Assembly: GCF_029320955.1 (NCBI RefSeq) | Contig: NZ_CP119757.1 | Span: 4,650,001-4,714,000 of the forward strand | DNA from: Flavobacterium sp. YJ01 | GTDB taxonomy: Bacteria; Bacteroidota; Bacteroidia; Flavobacteriales; Flavobacteriaceae | DNA length: 64,000 nucleotides | Direction of reading: 5' to 3' | Part shown: in pieces, positions 7,734 to 17,007 of the stretch | Position numbering within the stretch: position 1 is the stretch's first letter | Layout: every line of letters starts with the position of its first letter | The notes under the pieces: generated by a model | Databases searched by the model: none | What the model was told of the DNA's origin: nothing | Seen by the model: the letters and a program-made list of their open reading frames with translations, nothing else | Program-made: the position numbers and the translations under genes

Positions 7734-8555
7734 TTATTTCAATATTATGGATGAGATCAGTTGTGAAGTTAGAATATCTTCCATTTCAAATAGGTTTTCT
7801 TCTTCAACAAAATTACTGGCTTTATAGGAGAATAATTTCCAGCGTTTTTTATGATATTCTAATGCTGTAAGATTTTCTACCCAGTCACCAGAATTCAAGT
7901 ATAATGTAGATCCGTATTTGTTTTCTTTGGTCATGATTTTTGGCTCATGTATATGACCGCAGATTACATAATCGTAATTTTTCTCGATGGCTAAGTCAGT
8001 TGCAGTAGTTTCGAAATCAGAAATAAATTTGACTGCTTTTTTTACACTCGCTTTGATTCTTTTAGAAAAAGAATATGGTTCACGTCCTAATTTTGCCAGA
8101 CACCAGTTTACAAATCGATTTATTAGAATTAGATAATCATAACCTAATCCGCCTAATTTTGCAATCCATTTTGAATGCTGTACAGAAGCATCAAAGACAT
8201 CTCCGTGAAAAATCCAAGCTTTTTTATCGTCTAATTCTAAAACTAATTTATCGACCAAAGCAAAATTTCCCATATTCATATCACTGAATTTTCGAAGTAT
8301 TTCATCGTGGTTTCCAGTAATATAATACACTTTTGTTCCTTTAGATGCCATTCCGATAATGCGTTGGATTACTCGCAAATGTGCTTTCGGAAAGTACGAT
8401 TTACGGAATTGCCAAGCATCAATTATGTCACCGTTTAAGACTAAAGTTTTTGGTTTAATGCTTGAAAGATAGTTGTTTAGTTCTTTAGCGTGACTTCCGT
8501 AAGTTCCTAAATGGACATCAGAAAGAATGACCAATTCGACATTTCTCTTTTTCAA
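7734..8555 (-). CDS. LpxH-like metallophosphoesterase (UDP-2,3-diacylglucosamine diphosphatase family)
   Basis: Calcineurin-fold phosphoesterase of 273 residues. All metal-site motifs are present: D13-x-H15 (SDVHLG), G42-D43, G81-N-H-D84, HGD at about 117-119 and GHIHEP at 200-205. The pattern fits the LpxH/LpxG-type enzymes that hydrolyse UDP-2,3-diacylglucosamine to lipid X in lipid A synthesis. In flavobacteria several paralogues carry this name, so the lipid A role is likely but not proven. The gene is divergent from aroC. Confidence 0.82.
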   Translation of the reverse strand: MKKRNVELVILSDVHLGTYGSHAKELNNYLSSIKPKTLVLNGDIIDAWQFRKSYFPKAHLRVIQRIIGMASKGTKVYYITGNHDEILRKFSDMNMGNFALVDKLVLELDDKKAWIFHGDVFDASVQHSKWIAKLGGLGYDYLILINRFVNWCLAKLGREPYSFSKRIKASVKKAVKFISDFETTATDLAIEKNYDYVICGHIHEPKIMTKENKYGSTLYLNSGDWVENLTALEYHKKRWKLFSYKASNFVEEENLFEMEDILTSQLISSIILK

Positions 8556-8743
8556 TTTTTCTTGATTTGAAGTTTTACAAATTAAAGAAAGTCTGTTTAG
8601 ATTTATTTTATCAAAAGGTTATGAAAATGCGGATAATTTTACCAAATTGTGATTTTTATTCCAGTTAATGTTTAGTTAATAATACCAGTTTTAAATTTTT
8701 TAATTTAATTCATAAAACTTACATTTGCTCAAAACAAATTACA

Positions 8744-9802
8744 ATGGCAGGAAACAGCTTCGGCAAACTATATAAAGTAACAACATTTGGAGAATCTCAC
8801 GGTGAAGCTTTAGGCGGAATTATCGATGGATGCCCTCCAGGAATTCAACTAGATTTTGAAGCAATTGAGGTAGATATGGCTCGCAGAAAGCCTGGACAAT
8901 CGGCAATTGTTACACAAAGAAAAGAACCAGATGCAGTTCAGTTTTTATCTGGAATTTTTGAAGGAAAAACTACTGGAACTCCAATTGGTTTTATTATTCC
9001 AAACACCAATCAAAAGTCAGATGATTATTCACATATAAAAGATAATTACAGACCAAGCCACGCTGATTATGTATACGATCAGAAATATGGTTTCCGCGAT
9101 TATCGTGGAGGCGGAAGAAGTTCTGCAAGAGAAACGGCAAGTAGAGTAGTGGCAGGAGCAATTGCAAAACAAATGCTTCCTGAAATTAAAATCAATGCTT
9201 ATGTTTCATCTGTTGGGCCAATTCACTTAGAAACGCCTTACCAGGAATTGGATTTTTCTAAAATAGAAAGCAATCCTGTTCGTTGTCCAGACGAAAAATC
9301 GGCTGCAATTATGGAAGAATATATTCGTGATATTCGTAAACAAGGCGATACTGTTGGAGGTGTTGTAACTTGTGTAATCCAAAATGTTCCAGTTGGTTTG
9401 GGAGAACCTGTATTTGATAAACTTCATGCAGAATTAGGAAAAGCAATGCTTTCTATTAATGCTGTAAAAGGTTTTGAATACGGAAGCGGTTTCTCTGGTT
9501 CTGAAATGAAAGGAAGCGAACACAATGATTTGTATAATAATGACGGAACTACAAAAACAAATCTTTCTGGCGGAATTCAAGGAGGAATCAGCAATGGAAT
9601 GGATATTTATTTCAGAGTAGCTTTTAAACCTGTTGCAACTATCATGCAGACACAGGACTCATTAGATAATAAAGGAAATATTACACCAATGACAGGAAAA
9701 GGACGTCATGATCCGTGTGTAGTGCCTCGCGCTGTGCCAATTGTAGAAGCAATGGCAGCAATTGTTTTGGCTGATTTTTATTTAATCAACAAAACATATT
9801 AA
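8744..9802 (+). CDS. aroC: Chorismate synthase
   Basis: Converts 5-enolpyruvylshikimate-3-phosphate to chorismate, the last common step of aromatic synthesis, using reduced FMN. The 352-residue protein has the family motifs [10 protein letters not shown] (16-25), the [11 protein letters not shown] signature near residues 120-130, and [18 protein letters not shown] near the C-terminus. A TACATTTG box at 8720-8727, 16 bp before the ATG, is a good flavobacterial -7 element. No other shikimate genes are adjacent. Confidence 0.97.
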   Translation: MAGNSFGKLYKVTTFGESHGEALGGIIDGCPPGIQLDFEAIEVDMARRKPGQSAIVTQRKEPDAVQFLSGIFEGKTTGTPIGFIIPNTNQKSDDYSHIKDNYRPSHADYVYDQKYGFRDYRGGGRSSARETASRVVAGAIAKQMLPEIKINAYVSSVGPIHLETPYQELDFSKIESNPVRCPDEKSAAIMEEYIRDIRKQGDTVGGVVTCVIQNVPVGLGEPVFDKLHAELGKAMLSINAVKGFEYGSGFSGSEMKGSEHNDLYNNDGTTKTNLSGGIQGGISNGMDIYFRVAFKPVATIMQTQDSLDNKGNITPMTGKGRHDPCVVPRAVPIVEAMAAIVLADFYLINKTY

Positions 9803-9854
9803 TAAAAGGTAAGACAGTGAGGGTCTTATATTTTAATAATTAAAAAATAAATTA

Positions 9855-11117
9855 ATGCAAGAAGTTACAGAAACTAAAAAACAATCATTTCTTTCGGGAT
9901 TAACAGGGCAGATTATAATTGCGATGGTTCTTGGAGCCATATTAGGAATTATACTGCACAACAGCATTTCGCCCGAAGCAGCACAAGCATTTAGCAGTAA
10001 AATAAAAATGCTGGCAACCATCTTCATCCGTTTGGTGCAAATGATTATTTCTCCGTTGGTTTTTACGACTTTGGTAGTGGGAATTGCGAAATTAGGCGAT
10101 ATTAAAACCGTTGGAAGAATTGGAGGAAAAGCTATTGGATGGTTTTTTACAGCTTCGTTTATTTCTCTTTTAATTGGATTATTTTATGTAAATGTTTTAC
10201 AGCCAGGCGTCGGTCTAAAATTGGATCACGTAGATATGGCAGCAGCTTCAGAAGTTACTGGTAAAACTCAAAACTTGTCTTTTGATAATTTCGTTGAACA
10301 CATCGTTCCAAAAAGTATCGTCGAAGCAATGGCAACCAATGAAATTCTGCAAATTGTAGTTTTCTCAATTTTCTTCGGATTGGCAGCTGCGTCTTTAGGC
10401 GAGAAGGTAAAACCAATTATTGGTGCTTTTGACAAATTATCTCATATTGTTTTAAAAATGGTAAACTATGTAATGAAATTTGCGCCAATTGGAGTTTTTG
10501 GTGCTATTGCAGGTGTGTTTGCTATTCGTGATGCTGAGGAATTGGTCATTACTTACTTTAAATTTTTCGGTTCGTTTTTAATCGGAATCAGTACTTTATG
10601 GATTATTTTAATTGCAGTCGGATATATTTTTCTAAAAGGAAGAATGACCGAATTATTAAGACGTATAACTGGACCTTTGGCAATTGCTTTTGGAACAACT
10701 AGTAGTGAAGCTGTATTTCCGAAATTAACAGAGGAATTAGAAGGTTTTGGCGTAAAAGATAAAATTGTTTCGTTTATGCTGCCTCTTGGTTATTCGTTTA
10801 ACCTTGACGGAAGTATGATGTATATGACTTTTGCAAGTATCTTTATTGCACAGTTCTACAACGTACATTTAGATTTAGGTACTCAAATGGCAATGCTTTT
10901 GGTTTTAATGCTTACAAGTAAAGGTATTGCAGGTGTGCCAAGAGCAAGTTTAGTAGTTGTAGCTGCGACTTGCGGAATGTTTGATATTCCTATTGAAGGT
11001 ATTGCATTAATTTTACCAATTGACCACTTTTGCGATATGTTTAGAAGCGCAACTAATGTTTTAGGAAACGCTTTAGCTACTTCTGTAGTAGGTCAGTGGG
11101 AAGACGGAAAAGAATAA
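9855..11117 (+). CDS. Dicarboxylate/amino acid:cation symporter (SDF/DAACS family)
   Basis: Inner-membrane sodium- or proton-coupled carrier for dicarboxylates or acidic amino acids. 420 residues with eight or so hydrophobic segments plus two re-entrant loops. The serine-rich motif (GTTSSEAVFPKL), the NLDGSMMYMTF motif of TM7 and the GIAGVPRASLVV stretch of hairpin 2 are all present, as in GltP/GltT and DctA. Substrate choice (glutamate, aspartate or C4-dicarboxylate) cannot be read safely. A strong terminator follows at 11172-11211. Confidence 0.92.
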   Translation: MQEVTETKKQSFLSGLTGQIIIAMVLGAILGIILHNSISPEAAQAFSSKIKMLATIFIRLVQMIISPLVFTTLVVGIAKLGDIKTVGRIGGKAIGWFFTASFISLLIGLFYVNVLQPGVGLKLDHVDMAAASEVTGKTQNLSFDNFVEHIVPKSIVEAMATNEILQIVVFSIFFGLAAASLGEKVKPIIGAFDKLSHIVLKMVNYVMKFAPIGVFGAIAGVFAIRDAEELVITYFKFFGSFLIGISTLWIILIAVGYIFLKGRMTELLRRITGPLAIAFGTTSSEAVFPKLTEELEGFGVKDKIVSFMLPLGYSFNLDGSMMYMTFASIFIAQFYNVHLDLGTQMAMLLVLMLTSKGIAGVPRASLVVVAATCGMFDIPIEGIALILPIDHFCDMFRSATNVLGNALATSVVGQWEDGKE

Positions 11118-11171
11118 GAAAAAGTAGCGCTGAGATTACAATTTTAATCTTAGTTGTCTAAATAACAATTG

Positions 11172-11211
11172 AAAAGCTGTATTTTTATTTGAAATACAGC
11201 TTTTTTTTATT
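11172..11211 (+). terminator. Rho-independent terminator after the symporter gene
   Basis: AAAAGCTGTATTT pairs with AAATACAGCTTTT across a 7-nt loop, followed by a run of T. Confidence 0.85.
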
Positions 11212-11245
11212 TTAAAGTGTATATTTGATTAAACTAGCCCGATTG

Positions 11246-13426
11246 ATGCCCCGAATACGGATTTATTTATTTCTGATTTTTTGCCTGAATTTCGGCATAG
11301 AATCGGCTATGGCGCAATCTGACTGCGGTAAAAATCCTAAAACGGAAAAACTGGTTAAACAGGCGCTCGCATCTTTCAGAGAATCCAACTTTGAGAAATC
11401 ATTAATACTTTCCAGAACAGCCTTAAATGCGGCAACATTACAAAAAGACAATTGTATTATTGCTAGATCTTACAACATAATTGCAGCTAATTATAATGCT
11501 GTTTCAGAGTTTGACAAGTCTATCTTTTTTTATAAAAAAAGCTTAGGTTATGCAAACAAAACCACTAACGATTCTCTAAAAGCTAATATTTACAACAATT
11601 TAGGAAATATGCATTGCTTTGATCGAGGAGAATTTGATCAAGGAATTCGATACTATAAGAAAGCTATCGCTTATTGCTTAAAAACAAATAATTTAAAAGA
11701 TGTATTTTTTACTAATGTCAATATTGCTTGGGCGTACTTTGATATTAAAAATTATGACGAAGGATATCTTTTCTTGAAATATGTAAATAATAACAGAAAA
11801 TATGGAGATAAGTCTACCGATGTTATTGTTAATATGCTTAATGGTATTTATCTAAGCCATAAAAAACAGAATGATGAGGCAAACGTCTATTTTTTAAAAG
11901 CAATAGAAGCTGGAAATAAATGCGAAGAAAAAACAGATTTATCAAACGCTTATTTAGAATATGCTACTTTTCTAAATAAAATTGATAAGCATAAAGAAGC
12001 TTATGAAGCTTTAAAGAATTACAATAAAATTTCTGAAGATATTTATAATGAAGGGAAGTTAAGTAAAGCTTCAAATGCAGGAATCAGTTTAGAACTAGAT
12101 GAATACAAAAGAGAAATTGATAAAATCGAAAATGAAAAAGTAGAACAATCCCAAAGTCTTAAAAAATCAAGAATTATTGTAATTTTATTTATTCTGATTT
12201 CTTTAATTCTCCTTTTCTTAATCATCACTTTAATAAAGAATATCCGATTTAAGAAAAAACATAATTTAGAGCTTTTAAAAGCAAAAGAAATAGCTGAGGA
12301 AGCTTCTTTATTAAAGACACAGTTTATTTCTACTATAAGCCACGAATTACGTACTCCGCTCTATGGTGTTGTTGGTATCACTAATATGCTTTTAGAAGAA
12401 CATGAGGAAATCTCAAAAAGCCAACATTTAAGTTCCCTAAAATTCTCAGCCAGATATTTGCTTTCTTTGGTAAATGATATTCTTCAAATTAATAAGATTG
12501 AAGAAAATAAGATTGTGCTAGAAAATTTCACATTTAATATTCTAGACGAAATTACCGTTATTAAGAACTCGCTATCTTTTCTTTCGCAGAAAAATAATAA
12601 CAAAATTTCCATAGATGTTGATCCCGAAATTCCAGAATATTTAATTGGGGATAAACTTCGATTATCGCAAATTTTGATGAACTTAGTAAGTAATGCATTG
12701 AAATTTACAAAAGATGGAGAAGTAGAAATAAAAGTAGATTTAGTGAATGTTGAAGGAAAGCTAAATCACTTGAATTTTATGGTTAAAGATAATGGTATAG
12801 GTATCGCAGCGGTAGATCAAAGTAAGGTTTTTGAGAAATTTGTTCAAGTAGGGCGCAAAGAATCAGATTATCAAGGAACTGGTCTTGGACTTAGTATTGT
12901 TAAAAGGTTGCTTGGACTTTTTGGCAGTTCGATTACATTGGATAGTGATCTAGGAAAAGGAACTTCATTTTCGTTTGTAATTGCTTTTGAACATGATTTG
13001 GCCAAAACTAAAAGTATAATTAATGAAATAGAAGTAGATTTAACTTCAAATGAAATCTATAAAATTTTGGTTGTAGAAGATAATTTAATCAATCAATTGG
13101 TGACCAAAAAAATTATCGAAAAAAACAATTATGCATGTAAAGTTGTTGATGATGGTTTTGCGGCGTTAAGGATTTTAGAAAATGAAGTTTTTGATTTGAT
13201 TTTAATGGATATTAATATGCCTTTGATGAACGGATTTGAAACCACAAAACGAATTCGTCTTCTAGGAATAGATACTCCAATTGTTGCCTTAACTGCTTTT
13301 GATAAAGATGAAATTACCGATGAAGCCATTACAGCAGGAATGAATGATATCATTATAAAACCCTTTGAACCCGTCAAATTATTTAAAATAATAAATTTCC
13401 TTATAAACGAAAAAAACGCTGTTTAA
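11246..13426 (+). CDS. TPR-containing hybrid sensor histidine kinase
   Basis: Membrane hybrid kinase of about 726 residues. Order: signal peptide (LFLIFCLNFGIESAMAQ), a periplasmic TPR region (about 25-270), one membrane helix (about 308-331), a HisKA domain with phospho-acceptor His366 (TISHELRTPLYG), a HATPase domain (NLVSNALKF, DNGIGI, GTGLGLSIVKRL) and a C-terminal receiver with Asp655 (LMDINMPLMNG). It has no DNA-binding output, so it needs a partner regulator that is not adjacent. I prefer ATG 11246; an in-frame TTG at 11225 would add seven residues. The gene converges on the helicase, and the stop codons overlap inside a shared hairpin. Confidence 0.92.
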   Translation: MPRIRIYLFLIFCLNFGIESAMAQSDCGKNPKTEKLVKQALASFRESNFEKSLILSRTALNAATLQKDNCIIARSYNIIAANYNAVSEFDKSIFFYKKSLGYANKTTNDSLKANIYNNLGNMHCFDRGEFDQGIRYYKKAIAYCLKTNNLKDVFFTNVNIAWAYFDIKNYDEGYLFLKYVNNNRKYGDKSTDVIVNMLNGIYLSHKKQNDEANVYFLKAIEAGNKCEEKTDLSNAYLEYATFLNKIDKHKEAYEALKNYNKISEDIYNEGKLSKASNAGISLELDEYKREIDKIENEKVEQSQSLKKSRIIVILFILISLILLFLIITLIKNIRFKKKHNLELLKAKEIAEEASLLKTQFISTISHELRTPLYGVVGITNMLLEEHEEISKSQHLSSLKFSARYLLSLVNDILQINKIEENKIVLENFTFNILDEITVIKNSLSFLSQKNNNKISIDVDPEIPEYLIGDKLRLSQILMNLVSNALKFTKDGEVEIKVDLVNVEGKLNHLNFMVKDNGIGIAAVDQSKVFEKFVQVGRKESDYQGTGLGLSIVKRLLGLFGSSITLDSDLGKGTSFSFVIAFEHDLAKTKSIINEIEVDLTSNEIYKILVVEDNLINQLVTKKIIEKNNYACKVVDDGFAALRILENEVFDLILMDINMPLMNGFETTKRIRLLGIDTPIVALTAFDKDEITDEAITAGMNDIIIKPFEPVKLFKIINFLINEKNAV

Positions 13427-13440
13427 TACCAGCGTTTTTT
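13411..13440. terminator. Bidirectional terminator spanning both stop codons
   Basis: AAAAAACGCT (13411-13420) and its exact complement AGCGTTTTTT (13431-13440) enclose a 10-nt loop. The loop holds the kinase stop (13424-13426) and the helicase stop (13423-13425). Each strand ends in six T, so one hairpin inside both coding ends serves both genes. Confidence 0.8.
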
Positions 13441-14673
13441 GTTTTTTTTAGAAGAATTCGACTTTCTCGATTTATGAGCTCCGCCGCTTCTATTAGAAGA
13501 ATTTTTAGGTTTTTCTCCAGCTTCTGGACTTCCTGAATGCCAAGGATAGGGATGATCTGAAATGATTTTTACATCTACTTTGATTAGCTTCTTAATATCT
13601 TTCCAATATGGCTCTTCATCTTTTCCGCAGAAAGAAATCGCAATTCCGCCATTTCCAGCACGTCCTGTACGACCAATACGATGAACATAAGTTTCAGGAA
13701 TATTCGGTAAATCAAAATTGATTACATACGGAAGTTGTTCAATGTCAATTCCTCTCGCTGCAATATCAGTTGCGACCAAAACCCCAACTTCTTTGTTTTT
13801 AAAAGCGTCTAAAACACGTTGTCTAGCATTTTGAGATTTATCTCCATGAATTGCTTCTGCAGGAATCTCTTTTTTACGAAGCGCTTTTACAACATTATCT
13901 GCACCGTGTTTTGTTCTCGAAAAAACAAGTACGTTTGATAAATTTTCTTCTTGAATCAATTTATATAATAAGTTTCTTTTTTCTGTTTTGTCAACGAAAT
14001 AGACACGTTGTTCTACGTTTTCTGCTGTTGATGAAACTGGAGAAACTTCTACTTTTTCTGGATCTTTTAGGAACATTTCTGCCAATTCGCGAATTGCAAT
14101 AGGCATTGTTGCGGAGAAAAGTAAGGTTTGTCTATTTTTTGGAGTCAGTTTTACGATTTTTTTGACATCGTTTATAAAACCCATATCCAACATTTGATCG
14201 GCTTCGTCTAAAACCAAAGTATGCAAATGATCAAAATCTAAAAAACCTTGTTTGTGTAAATCAAGTAATCTTCCTGGAGTTGCCACTAAAATATCTACTC
14301 CTTTTTTTAAAGTTTCAACTTGCGGGTTCTGAGAAACACCACCAAAAATCGTTAATTGTGTCAAGTTGGTGTATTTTCCATAAGTGTCAAAACTTTCTCC
14401 AATTTGCACGGCAAGTTCTCGAGTTGGTGTAACTATAAGTGCACGAATTTGTTTTGCTTTTTTTGATGAACCTACAATTCGGTGTAATTGGTGTATAATT
14501 GGAATAGCAAATGCCGCTGTTTTTCCTGTTCCTGTCTGCGCGCAGCCAATTAAATCCCTTCCTGATAAAACAATCGGAATAGATTGTTCCTGAATAGGAG
14601 TAGGGTTTAAATAGCCTTCTTCAAATACGGCTTTTTGTATACTTTTTGAAAGTGATAAATCTTCGAATAACAT
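13423..14673 (-). CDS. DEAD-box ATP-dependent RNA helicase
   Basis: RNA-remodelling helicase of the RhlE/CsdA group, 416 residues. Motifs in order: Q motif (TPIQEQ), Walker A AQTGTGKT (45-52), PTRELA (83-88), TPGRLLDL, DEAD (156-159), SAT (187-189), ATDIAARGID (301-310) and HRIGRTGRAG (331-340). The tail after residue 375 is short, Ser/Lys-rich and basic, as in RhlE-type proteins that contact RNA non-specifically. No DbpA-type RNA-binding domain is present. It ends inside the terminator shared with the convergent kinase gene. Likely roles are ribosome assembly or cold adaptation. Confidence 0.95.
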   Translation of the reverse strand: MLFEDLSLSKSIQKAVFEEGYLNPTPIQEQSIPIVLSGRDLIGCAQTGTGKTAAFAIPIIHQLHRIVGSSKKAKQIRALIVTPTRELAVQIGESFDTYGKYTNLTQLTIFGGVSQNPQVETLKKGVDILVATPGRLLDLHKQGFLDFDHLHTLVLDEADQMLDMGFINDVKKIVKLTPKNRQTLLFSATMPIAIRELAEMFLKDPEKVEVSPVSSTAENVEQRVYFVDKTEKRNLLYKLIQEENLSNVLVFSRTKHGADNVVKALRKKEIPAEAIHGDKSQNARQRVLDAFKNKEVGVLVATDIAARGIDIEQLPYVINFDLPNIPETYVHRIGRTGRAGNGGIAISFCGKDEEPYWKDIKKLIKVDVKIISDHPYPWHSGSPEAGEKPKNSSNRSGGAHKSRKSNSSKKNKKRWY

Positions 14674-14810
14674 ATCTTAATTTGTTAAGTATTTTAGTTT
14701 GATGTACTAAAATGCTGTGCAAAGATAGGTTTATTCAGTCAATCGTTTGTTTGAATTGGCGATTATTTGGCAAACGTGTTTAGTTTTAGGATTGAAATTG
14801 ATGCTCAAAA

Positions 14811-15848
14811 TCAATCCTGTTCTAAGTTTGCTTTTATAAAATCGGTTACCAAATAACCAATTAATTTTCCAATTAAATTATTATTTGGAGCATTGTCTAA
14901 ATCTGGTGCGCCTTCGCAAATATGAATATAAGCAGCGTTTTTATGTTCGGCAAAAAAGGAAACAAACTGCCTTAATTCTTCTACAGAAAAACCGCTAATT
15001 GTCATAGCGCTGCTGGCGATGTTAGGAATTGCGTCTAAGTCTATTTCAATTCCGAAAGCATCATTTTTTATAAAATCCAAAGCTGTAATCATCTCGCGAT
15101 TAAAGTCTTTTTCTTTTCTAATATTAACGCTGTCGTAAGTATTATATCGAACTCGATCTTCCAGTTTTTTAATAATATCTAAAACACTTTTTGAAGTATA
15201 ATTTTCGTGAAGTCCGAAAATGAAGTATTTTTTTAAGAAACCTTCCTCATAGGCATAAGAGAATCCATTTCCGCTGTGACGACCTTCAAGAATTCTAAAA
15301 TCAGAATGAGCATCAAAATTAATGGCATTTATTGGTTTTCCTTTCGCTAAAGCGGCACCTTTAATATTTCCGTATGCATTATTATGTCCTCCGCCTATAA
15401 TAATTGGTGTTTTTCCGGCTTTAATAATTGTAAATATAATATGAGATACTTCTTTGTCTATTTTTTCAACAAGTTGACTTAATTTAGAACGATCGTCAAT
15501 GTCGTTAAAATCTAAGTTTTCAACTTCGCGCATTTCATCAGCAACATTAATATGTCCTAAAATGATAATATTACTTCCTTTAGAAAAACGATTATGTTGG
15601 ATATTGGCAATGCTTTTTATGGCAGATTGCCAAGCAGAAGCGGCTCCAGGTCTTCCGTAATTGGCGCGCACGCCAATATCTTCAGGAATTCCTAAAAGCA
15701 CATATTTAGCTTCACTTTGTTTTAGAAAATCAACTTTGTCAGTTCCTGGCGGAATGACAATCATTTTTTCTCCGAACTTTATTTCACCACTTCGATGATT
15801 TGTGACTTTTGCTAAATCATTTATAGTGAAAGGGATTAATTTCTCCAT
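14811..15848 (-). CDS. hutG: Formimidoylglutamase / arginase family hydrolase
   Basis: Ureohydrolase-fold enzyme of 345 residues. The six expected Mn ligands are present: His155 in GGGHNN, Asp179, His181 and Asp183 in DAHSD, and Asp270 and Asp272 in EIDLDAI. The GGDHS motif of classic arginases is replaced by GGGHN, as in many HutG-like Bacteroidota proteins. Because hutI lies 1.2 kb away on the same strand, conversion of N-formimidoyl-glutamate to glutamate and formamide in histidine breakdown is the best guess. hutH and hutU are not in the window, and an unrelated divergent gene sits between, so other guanidino substrates remain possible. Confidence 0.78.
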   Translation of the reverse strand: MEKLIPFTINDLAKVTNHRSGEIKFGEKMIVIPPGTDKVDFLKQSEAKYVLLGIPEDIGVRANYGRPGAASAWQSAIKSIANIQHNRFSKGSNIIILGHINVADEMREVENLDFNDIDDRSKLSQLVEKIDKEVSHIIFTIIKAGKTPIIIGGGHNNAYGNIKGAALAKGKPINAINFDAHSDFRILEGRHSGNGFSYAYEEGFLKKYFIFGLHENYTSKSVLDIIKKLEDRVRYNTYDSVNIRKEKDFNREMITALDFIKNDAFGIEIDLDAIPNIASSAMTISGFSVEELRQFVSFFAEHKNAAYIHICEGAPDLDNAPNNNLIGKLIGYLVTDFIKANLEQD

Positions 15849-15946
15849 TAAAAAAATTTATTTTCCAAAAATAATATAATTGTACTAACTTACGTTATTA
15901 CCTTATATTAATTCTTAAATTTGTTATTAAAGAAAATTTTTTAAAT

Positions 15947-16825
15947 ATGGAAAACCCAAAGAACAACAATTCAAGTCTAAAAGCGATAATCGCAGTTTTA
16001 GCAGTCCTACTGATTGGTAGCTTAGTGTATATTTTTAAATTATCTTCTGATTCAGAAGTAGTTAAAACAGAACTTACAACATCAATGACAGAAAAAGAAT
16101 CTGTTATGAAAGATTTACAGGAATTAAAAGCAACGTACGATGCTGCAATTGCTGAAAATACTTCAATGTCTGATGAGTTGATCCAAGAGAGGGATAAAGT
16201 AGTTGCTTTAATGGATGATTTAAACAAATCTAAAGGGGATGTTTCTAAATACAAATCTCAAGTTCAGGCTATGCAAAGTAAAATGAAAACTTTGGTTGCT
16301 GAAAACGATGAGTTGAAAAAACAAAATGGTGTTTTAACAACTCAGAGAGATAGTACAATCGTAGTTTTAGGAGAATCTAAAAAGTTTAATGAAGTTTTAG
16401 TTGGTCAAAACGAAGAACTTTCTAAAACTGTAGAAAGAGGTTCTAAATTATCTGTGTTAAATACAAAAACTGCAGCTTACAAATTGAGAAGCTCAGGAAA
16501 ACAAATTGAAACAGATAAAGCAAGTCGTGCTGATATCTTAAAAGTTAGTTTTACAATTGCTGAAAACCAAATTGCAAAATCTGGTGACAAAACTTATTAT
16601 GTACAAGTAATTGATGCTAAAAACAACGTTTTAGGAGAAAAGAAAACAGAAAGTTTTGGAGATAACTCTTTAACATACAGCTTTAAAACTACTGTTAAGT
16701 ACGAAAACAAAAGCGTAAATGTTAGTGAAGACCTTCCTGGGAAAGATTTCGCAAAAGGAACTTACTTCATCAATGTTTTTGATAATGATGAGTTAGTTTC
16801 TAAAACTAGCTTCAGTTTAAGATAA
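15947..16825 (+). CDS. Membrane-anchored coiled-coil protein of unknown function
   Basis: 292 residues. One N-terminal membrane helix (about 12-31) is followed by a long charged coiled coil (about 35-180, rich in Lys, Glu, Ser and Met). A C-terminal beta-rich domain (about 190-292) includes TYYVQVIDAKNNVLGEKK and KGTYFINVFDND. The tail looks like an extracytoplasmic beta-sandwich, so the coil would span the periplasm. Homologues are sometimes labelled ParA-like, but no nucleotide-binding motif is present. The gene is divergent from the HutG-like gene with a gap of about 100 bp and ends at a strong terminator. Function not recognised. Confidence 0.8.
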   Translation: MENPKNNNSSLKAIIAVLAVLLIGSLVYIFKLSSDSEVVKTELTTSMTEKESVMKDLQELKATYDAAIAENTSMSDELIQERDKVVALMDDLNKSKGDVSKYKSQVQAMQSKMKTLVAENDELKKQNGVLTTQRDSTIVVLGESKKFNEVLVGQNEELSKTVERGSKLSVLNTKTAAYKLRSSGKQIETDKASRADILKVSFTIAENQIAKSGDKTYYVQVIDAKNNVLGEKKTESFGDNSLTYSFKTTVKYENKSVNVSEDLPGKDFAKGTYFINVFDNDELVSKTSFSLR

Positions 16826-16860
16826 TTTAGCCAAAAGGGATAAATACCACTTTGATATTA

Positions 16861-16890
16861 AAGGTCTGTGCATTTTCACAGACCTTTTTT
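16861..16890 (+). terminator. Rho-independent terminator after the coiled-coil gene
   Basis: AAGGTCTGTG pairs with CACAGACCTT over a 6-nt loop and is followed by T residues. Confidence 0.85.
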
Positions 16891-16939
16891 TATGGATTAG
16901 TTCTGAATGATTTTTTAAACAATAGGTAACAATACGTTT

Positions 16940-16959
16940 CCCGTGGTTGAAACCATGGG
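16940..16959. repeat. Short palindrome of the CCCGTGGTT...AACCATGGG type
   Basis: Nine-base arms around GA pair fully if one G-U is allowed. The sequence and the following CTATATTTGAG match a motif I associate with dispersed palindromes in Bacteroidota intergenic DNA. It lies between two genes' 3' ends with no other feature. Confidence 0.45.
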
Positions 16960-17007
16960 CTATATTTGAGTTTAATTGATTTTAATTTTGTGGAAAATAA
17001 TAAAAGT

